This document shows positions 1-4,927 of a stretch of 5,969 nucleotides of DNA, piece after piece. The notes below the pieces were generated by a model, which was not told where the DNA came from, made no database searches, and saw only the letters and a program-made list of their open reading frames with translations. Source of the stretch: an uncultured Nannocystaceae bacterium (lineage in GTDB: Bacteria; Myxococcota_A; Polyangia; Nannocystales; Nannocystaceae); the NCBI GenBank assembly GCA_938084085.1, contig CALKDV010000365.1:1-5969 (forward strand). Direction: 5' to 3'. A program made the translations under genes and the position numbers. The number at the start of each line of letters is the position of its first letter. Position 1 is the first letter of the stretch.

Positions 1-276
1 ATGGGAAAACCGGCAGGGCAAGATCAAGCCAATGGCCGACCCAACGCCGTGTTGACCCTGGGGCTCCCGAACGCACTCGAGCGACTCGAGCAGCTCCTCG
101 ACGCGGCATTCGACGCCGTTCCCCAGTGCGAAAATCCGCGACCCATCAACAACTGGCTCGCAGCAGTGGCCTCTCGTCTACAGCCCGCGACCATCCAAGA
201 GCCGGTGGAGGGTTCTCTCCCCGCCGGTGCAGGCATCCCCGACGCGATCGGGGAGGACGTCCGCGCCGCCCGCTAA
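1..276 (+). CDS. Hypothetical protein, probably the C-terminal part of a gene entering from the left
   Basis: I do not recognise this protein. The reading frame is open from the first base of the window to a TAA at 274-276 (91 codons). The ATG at position 1 is simply where the window begins, so the true start may lie upstream. Codons are mostly G/C-ending, as in the neighbours, which supports real coding. The visible part has an amphipathic helical stretch near residues 18-40 (VLTLGLPNALERLEQLLDAA) and a second helix near residues 48-62 containing INNWLAAVASRL. It ends in a proline/glycine-rich, probably disordered tail. No signal peptide, membrane segment or catalytic motif is seen. The stop codon overlaps the stop of the convergent DTW-domain gene, and no terminator lies between them. 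It could be the end of a larger regulatory or structural protein; no function is assigned. Confidence 0.55.
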   Translation: MGKPAGQDQANGRPNAVLTLGLPNALERLEQLLDAAFDAVPQCENPRPINNWLAAVASRLQPATIQEPVEGSLPAGAGIPDAIGEDVRAAR

Positions 277-1013
277 ACGGGGGACGAATCTCCACCGTCG
301 CGTGACGTGTCCTCGCCCGCGAGGATGCCTGGGGAATCAAACACGATCTCCTCGGACCAGTCAGACGGGACCGCGGGGGTGGGCAGCGCGGATTTCATAA
401 ACATCATTCGAGCGCTCACGACGTTAAAATAGCGCTGCACGGGTCGCAGGGCCGCGGCGCCTTCGCAGATCGCGAGCGCTCGAATCGTGGCCTCCGCTGT
501 GCTCATGCGCGCCGCGTCCGACTGCGAGCGCACCGTCCACCTCGTCGGCGGTCCCGGCGGGAGCTCAAAGGTTGGCAACACCCGGAGCGCGTCGAGTCGG
601 CGCCGCATCCTTCGGGCTTGTCCCCAAGTCCCGTCGACCACCACGATCCCGCGCCGACGCCCCTCGGGCGACGGCCGGCGGTATTCTTCGACTCCGAGCT
701 GACGAGGCGTGTCATCGATCTCCTCCTCCTCCGTGCGCGGAAACAACAAACACCAGTCGACCTCCGGTGTCGAGGTGATCGGGCTCGAATCAAACTCTTC
801 ACCTCGAACCGCGTAGCGGGTGACCGCGCAGATCGGCAGACAAGCGACAAGAATCCGCACGGTGTTGGTGGGTTTTCGGCAGTCCTTGTTGTGCTGCACG
901 ACCACCACAGGCGTGCCAAGTTCCACGCGTGGCGCGCTCTCACACGCGCACAGGGTCTCATGCAAGCCGCAACGCTCGCATCGTGACGCCTGAAATCTGC
1001 GTTGGCCCCCCAT
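273..1013 (-). CDS. DTW domain-containing protein (TapT/YfiP-like tRNA-uridine aminocarboxypropyltransferase)
   Basis: Predicted cytoplasmic enzyme of the DTW family. Characterised members transfer the 3-amino-3-carboxypropyl group of S-adenosylmethionine to a tRNA uridine, giving acp3U. Numbered from the ATG at 1011-1013 (246 aa), the family hallmarks occur in order: a four-cysteine N-terminal motif CERCGLHETLCAC (C12, C15, C22, C24), HNKDCRKPTNT (41-51), the signature VVVDGTWGQARRM (124-136, DGTW at 127-130), and STAEA (171-175). About 38 tail residues after the domain look disordered. The frame is open further upstream to a GTG at 1077-1079 (268 aa). I prefer the ATG because the extra 22 codons use codons rare in this window (AGG, TTA, CTA, AGT) and because the longer forms of both divergent genes would leave only 18 bases for two promoters. 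No strong Shine-Dalgarno precedes the ATG, so the start is uncertain. The exact tRNA and position modified cannot be read from sequence. Confidence 0.88.
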   Translation of the reverse strand: MGGQRRFQASRCERCGLHETLCACESAPRVELGTPVVVVQHNKDCRKPTNTVRILVACLPICAVTRYAVRGEEFDSSPITSTPEVDWCLLFPRTEEEEIDDTPRQLGVEEYRRPSPEGRRRGIVVVDGTWGQARRMRRRLDALRVLPTFELPPGPPTRWTVRSQSDAARMSTAEATIRALAICEGAAALRPVQRYFNVVSARMMFMKSALPTPAVPSDWSEEIVFDSPGILAGEDTSRDGGDSSPV

Positions 1014-1067
1014 ATCCCGGTGAGGAGACAGTAGACTTCCCTCGGGCCCCGGTAAAGCTCCCCACAC

Positions 1068-1087
1068 CCACCTCCTCACGGAGGTGG
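1068..1087. repeat. Perfect 8-bp inverted repeat in the divergent intergenic region
   Basis: CCACCTCC (1068-1075), loop TCAC (1076-1079), GGAGGTGG (1080-1087). It lies between the DTW gene and the zinc-ribbon/TPR gene. Because the arm contains GGAGG, each strand shows a Shine-Dalgarno-like sequence pointing towards its own gene, but spacing to usable starts is poor: 13 bases to the plus-strand GTG at 1098, and 3 bases to the minus-strand GTG at 1065-1067. It may be an operator for one or both genes, or an RNA hairpin in a 5' leader. I could not identify convincing -35/-10 pairs in 1014-1124. Confidence 0.5.
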
Positions 1088-1124
1088 TACCCTGCCGGTG
1101 CTCTTTCGAGGACTACCCGTCGTG

Positions 1125-4100
1125 ATGCAAACCTGTTCTTCCTGCGGCCGCGCTGCGCTCCATCCCCTCTCCACCACCTCCTGCCGTCGATGCGGACATT
1201 CCATGGGATTCGCGCCCCGCGAGCCCCTCGCGCGAATTGGCGACGACGACGACGACTTCGGGATGCCCGGCGTCTCTCTCGACCTCCCACCCATGCCGGG
1301 AGACAACGAGGACGCCACAGAGGAGAGCTCGGACGGGCAAGGCAGCGCCCGCGAAATTGAGTTCGAAGAGGGAGCCTCCATCGGCATCGGCGGTGGATCC
1401 CTGGACGAAAACCCCATGGAGCTCGATCTCCCGCGACCCGATCAAGCCAGCGGTCTCGGCGGTTTGGGCGGCGACGATCTCCTCGGCGGCTCGCTCCATG
1501 ACGATCTTGACCTCCCCACACCCCTTGAGGATCTCGACCTCCCCACCCCCATCGAGGATCTCAACCTCCCCACCCCACTCGCAGACTCACGCGCCGATCT
1601 CAGCTCGGCGGCGGTGTCTGGAGAGAGCCCCGACACGGTCGACGCCCTCGAGCTCGACTTTGATGCCCTCACCGACCCGAGCGAACACACCCAAACGCAG
1701 GGCCGAACCCCGGCCAACCTCGTCGACGCCCACGACACAGGCCAGGCGAATCCCACGCCACTTGAGCCACCGAGCGAGAACACCATCCCGCTCCCTTCCT
1801 CCCCGTTCACCTCCCCAGCCCCGAGCCGCTCAGCCTCCGCGTCGCTGAAACTCGCAGCGCTCTTGCTGGTCGTGGTCGCCGGTGGTGCCGGCGCCTACGC
1901 GACGGGTGCGCTCGACCCTCTGTTGTCCTCGCTTGCGACCGATGAGAGCGTGACGGCGGAGACCACGACCAAAACCCCCGTAAAACCAGTGGATCCCGTG
2001 GTCGCACCACCCAAGGGCGCATCCGCCGAGCGCGATCCTGCGATTCTTGAGCGACTCGTCCTCGACACACCGCAGGGCTATCAGCAAGCGCAAGCTCTCG
2101 CAGAGCAAAAAGAAGATCGCGTGGGTGAAGCTGAGGCGGTGTTGCTGAGAGCGCTGCGCTACGGACCCGACCCAGTCCTCGCTGCCAAAGGCCTGAGTAT
2201 GGTCAGCGAGCTCCGCAACGACCCTCGCCCCGAGATCCACCGCGTCGCAGGCCTCGGGCACCTCGTGCAATCGGAGCCGACCCAGGCGCTCGCGCTCTTC
2301 GACGGCGAAGATCGGCGCTCCAAGCTTTATCGAGCGTGGGCCTTGCACGAATTGGACAGACACGCGGAGGCCCTCACCGTCTCTCAAGACATCGCCACGT
2401 CGGCCGACAAGGACGACCTCGCGACGGCGCTGACCCACGCGGAGATCCAATACGACGCCGGAGACCCGAAGGGCCTCGAGGCGTTGGTGAAGCTCCACGA
2501 GACGAATCCATCGCACCTCGGAATCTGTGAGGCGCTGCTCCGCGCCGAGATCAACGCGGGCGCCCTGCGAAACGCCGCGCAGCTGGCCGACGCCCTCCCT
2601 TCAATCGAGACGACCAGCGACGCCCACCAGGCGAATCTGTTGGGTCTTCGCGCGAGCCTCGCCATGCGCAAGGGCGAGGTCGCCGTCGCCTCACGCTTGT
2701 TCAACGAGGCGATCAAGCGGTCCGACAACCGCAACCTCGTCGTGATGCAGCTCGAATTCTCGAACGCCGCAGGTCGCTACAGGGCCACGCGTCAAAACGC
2801 CAACCGGTTTTTGGCCGAGCACCCCAAGGACATCGAAGTCCTCTTTCACGGCGCACTCGCAGACATCCGCGCGGGCGAGGGGGAAGACGCGCTCAAAAAA
2901 GCCGCGACGCTGTCGGAGCTTGGAGCATCCCTCAAGAGCGGTGAGATCCAAACACGCGTTCTCGGCATCCGAGATGATCGTGCCGGCGTTCAAAAGCTGT
3001 TGACGGAGTTGAGGGACACGGACATGTCCTTCGTCGATGCGACCTTGGCCGACGCGGATCTGCAGACCTCTCGGCGCAAATTCGAGGACGCACACAAGAC
3101 CCTCGACCAACATATTGAAGTGCTCGAGGCGATGACCGAGAACATGCCCCTCAAAGACAAAAGCTTGAGCCGGCTCCATCTCGAGCGAGCGAAGGTCTAC
3201 GCGTCGATGAGCGAGTGGGGCAACAGCCAGCAGGCCGCCAAGCGCGCGCTGAAGAAATATCCGAACGAGAACGACGCGATGCTTGCCCTCGGCGTGGCGC
3301 AAATCAACGGAGGACAAAAAAAATCGGGAGAGAAGGCGCTGCTCAGTCTCTTTGAGCGAACGGCGGGCTATCCAGGGCTCACCGCGCCCCTCGGTAAGAT
3401 CCTCTTAAAGCGGAATCGACTCAAAGAGCTCGAGGATATTATCGGCTCGCAGCTTGTCCATCCCGAGGACTCCAGCGAAGAGCTGGTCATCGCGGGCGCT
3501 CGACTTCGACTCCGACAAGAGAAGATGAAGGAGGCGACCAAGCTTGTCGACGTGGTCCTCGCCATGAACCCGACCTCATGGGAGGCGCACATGGTGAAAG
3601 GTCAAATCTTGATTCGCTCGGGCGACTTCGCTGGCGGGCTGCTTGAGCTGGAGCTGGCGAATCCAAAGCGACCGTCCGCGGAGCTTGAGATGTGGCGCGG
3701 CCAAAGCTTCGAATACAACGGCCGGATCAAGGAGGCGACGATGGCCTACCAACGCGCCGTCGCGATCGATCCCCTCTACGACGAGGCAGCCGCGCTCTTT
3801 GGTCGCCAGCTGGCCTACGCGGGGAGCGCGAAGAAAGCGCTAGAGATACTCGAGCCGCTCACGCAGCGCAGCAAACAATATCCGTACGCCTTCACCGCCA
3901 TCGGATTCTCCAAGCGAGACCTCGGGGATACGAAGGGCGCGCTCAAAGCCTTCGAGCGCGCGGCCGCACTCGACGGCGGAGACTTCGAGCCCTTGTACTG
4001 GGCGGGTCGACTCTACGGCAACGCGAATAAACACAAGGACGTCATTCGTACGCTTGGAAAGGCGCGAAAGCTGATCACCAAGGACGACCCCTATTTCTTT

Positions 4101-4244
4101 GATCTCCTCAAGCGCTTGGGCCACGCTCAAGAGGCGCAAGGAAACCGGGACAAGGCGCGCTCAATCTACACGTTCTATATCAAGTCCGCGCCCGAGGGGG
4201 ACGCGGGCCTCGCGTCGGTTAAACGAAAACTCTCTCGGCTGTAG
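1125..4244 (+). CDS. Zinc-ribbon, single-pass membrane protein with large TPR domain
   Basis: Numbered from the ATG at 1125 (1039 aa). Residues 4-23 form a zinc ribbon, CxxC-x12-CxxC (C4, C7, C20, C23). Residues about 40-230 are acidic and disordered, with five LDLPxP-type motifs (52-58, 100-105 and a triple repeat at 127-153), followed by a Ser/Thr/Pro-rich linker. Residues about 240-262 are one hydrophobic helix (LKLAALLLVVVAGGAGAYA). Basic residues before it and acidic ones after it suggest the N-terminus is cytoplasmic and the C-terminus periplasmic. Residues about 311-1030 are an alpha-helical TPR solenoid; the clearest repeats start near 852, 885, 919, 954 and 989. This order recalls myxobacterial zinc-ribbon scaffold proteins, so a docking or envelope-scaffold role is inferred, not shown. 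A GTG at 1098 would add 9 residues; the ATG directly precedes the zinc ribbon and has GAGGA 12 bases upstream. The TAG stop is at 4242-4244. No enzymatic motif is seen. Confidence 0.88.
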   Translation: MQTCSSCGRAALHPLSTTSCRRCGHSMGFAPREPLARIGDDDDDFGMPGVSLDLPPMPGDNEDATEESSDGQGSAREIEFEEGASIGIGGGSLDENPMELDLPRPDQASGLGGLGGDDLLGGSLHDDLDLPTPLEDLDLPTPIEDLNLPTPLADSRADLSSAAVSGESPDTVDALELDFDALTDPSEHTQTQGRTPANLVDAHDTGQANPTPLEPPSENTIPLPSSPFTSPAPSRSASASLKLAALLLVVVAGGAGAYATGALDPLLSSLATDESVTAETTTKTPVKPVDPVVAPPKGASAERDPAILERLVLDTPQGYQQAQALAEQKEDRVGEAEAVLLRALRYGPDPVLAAKGLSMVSELRNDPRPEIHRVAGLGHLVQSEPTQALALFDGEDRRSKLYRAWALHELDRHAEALTVSQDIATSADKDDLATALTHAEIQYDAGDPKGLEALVKLHETNPSHLGICEALLRAEINAGALRNAAQLADALPSIETTSDAHQANLLGLRASLAMRKGEVAVASRLFNEAIKRSDNRNLVVMQLEFSNAAGRYRATRQNANRFLAEHPKDIEVLFHGALADIRAGEGEDALKKAATLSELGASLKSGEIQTRVLGIRDDRAGVQKLLTELRDTDMSFVDATLADADLQTSRRKFEDAHKTLDQHIEVLEAMTENMPLKDKSLSRLHLERAKVYASMSEWGNSQQAAKRALKKYPNENDAMLALGVAQINGGQKKSGEKALLSLFERTAGYPGLTAPLGKILLKRNRLKELEDIIGSQLVHPEDSSEELVIAGARLRLRQEKMKEATKLVDVVLAMNPTSWEAHMVKGQILIRSGDFAGGLLELELANPKRPSAELEMWRGQSFEYNGRIKEATMAYQRAVAIDPLYDEAAALFGRQLAYAGSAKKALEILEPLTQRSKQYPYAFTAIGFSKRDLGDTKGALKAFERAAALDGGDFEPLYWAGRLYGNANKHKDVIRTLGKARKLITKDDPYFFDLLKRLGHAQEAQGNRDKARSIYTFYIKSAPEGDAGLASVKRKLSRL
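1503..1583 (+). repeat. Three tandem 27-bp in-frame repeats encoding the D-L-[DN]-L-P-T-P motif
   Basis: Three contiguous 27-bp units (1503-1529, 1530-1556, 1557-1583) encode DLDLPTPLE, DLDLPTPIE and DLNLPTPLA. By eye, units 1 and 2 agree at 23 of 27 bases and units 2 and 3 at 22 of 27. They lie in the cytoplasmic disordered segment of the zinc-ribbon/TPR protein. Two looser relatives of the motif lie upstream in the same protein (residues 52-58 and 100-105), so the array looks like expansion of a short linear motif. Confidence 0.9.
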
Positions 4245-4246
4245 GA

Positions 4247-4320
4247 CCGCGCCTCGCGGAGCCGCCGAGAATGGCGGCGACGCTCCATTTGAGGAGCAAA
4301 TGCGCGGGTCCACACGGACC
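4247..4320 (+). terminator. Cluster of four short hairpins after the TPR gene; last one a possible terminator
   Basis: Starting two bases after the TPR gene's stop codon there are four perfect stem-loops in series. They are CCGCG/CGCGG (4247-4259, 3-base loop), GCCGCC/GGCGGC (4261-4278, 6-base loop), GCTCC/GGAGC (4282-4297, 6-base loop) and GGTCC/GGACC (4307-4320, 4-base loop). The last is followed by TTGTAAGTT, only a weak T-rich tail, so classic Rho-independent termination is doubtful. The third overlaps an alternative stem, ATTTG/CAAAT (4287-4301), and the two cannot form together. The cluster may end the TPR transcript, stabilise its 3' end, or act in attenuation. Confidence 0.4.
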
Positions 4321-4349
4321 TTGTAAGTTGGTCACGCTTCGCGGATACT
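4321..4349 (+). promoter_or_regulatory. Probable sigma70-type promoter for tRNA-Ser
   Basis: TTGTAA (4321-4326, 4 of 6 to the -35 consensus) and GATACT (4344-4349, 4 of 6 to the -10 consensus) are separated by exactly 17 bases. Transcription would begin near 4356-4358, about 8 bases before the mature tRNA end. The bases after the -10 (CCCAGGCC) are GC-rich, as in promoters under stringent control. Spacing and position make this the most credible promoter in the window. Confidence 0.5.
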
Positions 4350-4364
4350 CCCAGGCCAACACTC

Positions 4365-4454
4365 GGGGGAGTGGTCGAGTGGTTGAAGGCACCGGACTTG
4401 AAATCCGGCGAAGTTGAAAGGCTTCCGTGGGTTCGAATCCCACCTCCTCCGCCA
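4365..4454 (+). tRNA. tRNA-Ser (anticodon UGA)
   Basis: A complete class II tRNA of 90 bases including an encoded CCA. The acceptor stem GGGGGAG (4365-4371) pairs with CTCCTCC (4444-4450), with one G-U pair. The discriminator base is G at 4451 and CCA lies at 4452-4454. The anticodon stem CCGGA/TCCGG (4392-4396, 4404-4408) encloses loop CTTGAAA with anticodon TGA at 4399-4401, reading UCA and probably other UCN codons. A long variable arm follows (GAAG/CTTC stem), as expected for serine tRNA. The T arm GTGGG-TTCGAAT-CCCAC ends at 4443. The body closely resembles bacterial tRNA-Ser(UGA). A dedicated promoter lies just upstream and a strong hairpin 17 bases downstream, so it is probably a single-tRNA transcript. 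Confidence 0.97.
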
Positions 4455-4471
4455 GCAAATTCGCGCTCGAA

Positions 4472-4509
4472 CGTGCACGAGCCCGTCCAACAAGGCGAGC
4501 TCGTGCGCG
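4472..4509 (+). terminator. Strong hairpin downstream of tRNA-Ser
   Basis: CGTGCACGAGC (4472-4482) pairs with GCTCGTGCGCG (4499-4509) over 11 base pairs with one G-U pair; the loop is 16 bases. It begins 17 bases after the encoded CCA, where a tRNA transcript would be expected to end. No T-run follows, so it is either a terminator lacking the classic tail or a 3' processing or stability structure. Confidence 0.45.
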
Positions 4510-4692
4510 GCTCGAGCCGATCATGAGCCGTCGCGAACAGCGGCTTCAAGTCACTCGCATCGAGACCTCTTGGAGCCTGCTTCGCTGACACCAACCGCGT
4601 CGGACCCTTCGCGCGACCTGCTGTCTCGCGCGCCGACGCGTGCTCGGCGTGTCTCCTGCGCGAACCGGCGTGGGGCTTGCGCGACCGCCGCC

Positions 4693-4767
4693 GACGTCTC
4701 TGAGTCATTTTGAGAACCGGCGGAAAACCTAAGGTGACGTCTCCTCATTCGAGGAGCCCGACGTCTC
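4693..4767. repeat. Three copies of GACGTCTC with an 11-bp bulged hairpin
   Basis: GACGTCTC occurs at 4693-4700, 4736-4743 and 4760-4767. The second and third copies bracket a hairpin: GACGTCTCCTC (4736-4746), loop ATTC (4747-4750), GAGGAG (4751-4756), bulge CCCG, then ACGTC (4761-4765), giving 11 paired bases. The core GACGTC is itself palindromic. This may be a clustered protein-binding site, a terminator-like structure, or part of a structured RNA upstream of the kinase gene. Confidence 0.5.
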
Positions 4768-4770
4768 GGA

Positions 4771-4789
4771 GAAATTGATTCTCATAATG
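4771..4789. promoter_or_regulatory. Fur-box-like AT-rich element overlapping a -10-like CATAAT
   Basis: The 19 bases GAAATTGATTCTCATAATG match the classical 19-bp Fur consensus (GATAATGATAATCATTATC) at 13 positions by direct alignment. It is an AT-rich island in GC-rich DNA. CATAAT at 4783-4788 resembles a -10 box, but no -35 is seen at 16-18 bases upstream. The nearest downstream gene is the receiver-kinase about 140 bases away. The match could be chance, as Fur-like sites are degenerate. Confidence 0.25.
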
Positions 4790-4913
4790 GGCGGCGCTTC
4801 GTTCCACAATTCGAAGAGACCAGATGGAGGAGGCGGCAACACCCACGCCCACATGTCGTGACACCCCCCGACACCGCAAACTCCAGCGTATCGATCTTCT
4901 CAACTAATTCGAG

Positions 4914-4919
4914 CATAGT
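4914..4919 (+). promoter_or_regulatory. Possible -10 element for the receiver-kinase gene (near-leaderless)
   Basis: CATAGT matches the -10 consensus at 4 of 6 bases and would place the transcription start at about 4925-4928, essentially on the ATG at 4928. At a 17-base spacer the -35 would be TCGATC (4891-4896, 3 of 6), which is weak. There is no Shine-Dalgarno before the ATG, so a leaderless or near-leaderless mRNA would fit. This is tentative. Confidence 0.25.
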
Positions 4920-4927
4920 TGTGGTGC

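Larger units (their letters stand above)
4455..4927. other. 473-base gap without a convincing gene, rich in inverted repeats
   Basis: No frame here looks like a real protein. The longer open frames are arginine/serine-rich shadows, and those crossing the tRNA are antisense or read-through artefacts. It contains the post-tRNA hairpin (4472-4509), the palindrome GGCTCGAGCC (4509-4518), CGCGCGA/TCGCGCG (4610-4632, 9-base loop), CCGCCG/CGGCGG (4685-4690 with 4718-4723), three GACGTCTC copies, the bulged hairpin 4736-4765, and an AT-rich Fur-box-like element (4771-4789). The 3' end is the presumed leader of the receiver-kinase gene. An unannotated structured RNA is possible but unproven. Confidence 0.6.

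Noticed and set aside
503..961. Second minus-strand frame within the DTW gene
   Set aside because: The DTW frame carries all family motifs; this one is a frame-shifted Arg-rich shadow.
1503..1583. CRISPR-like tandem repeat
   Set aside because: The units are contiguous with no spacers and are in frame within a coding region.
1830..2516. Long minus-strand open frame inside the TPR gene
   Set aside because: Shadow of the high-GC coding strand; low-complexity Arg/Leu-rich composition and no motif.
4509..4518. Palindrome GGCTCGAGCC treated as a separate operator
   Set aside because: It abuts the post-tRNA hairpin and is short and GC-rich; it is listed only as part of the gap.
4219..4524. Minus-strand open frame with EVGFEPTEAF-like sequence
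   Set aside because: Another antisense-tRNA artefact crossing the tRNA-Ser gene.
4175..4708. Minus-strand open frame containing GGGGIRTHGS-type sequence
   Set aside because: This is the well-known artefact of translating the antisense of a serine tRNA; the rest is Arg/Ser-rich shadow sequence.
4414..4713. Plus-strand open frame beginning inside the tRNA
   Set aside because: It starts within the tRNA variable-arm region and its composition is Arg/Ser/Ala-rich without domain signal.
4824..4907. 27-codon plus-strand ORF (starting MEEAATPTPT) in the kinase leader
   Set aside because: It ends 20 bases before the kinase ATG and could be a leader peptide, but the ribosome-binding sequence is weak and nothing distinguishes it from chance.
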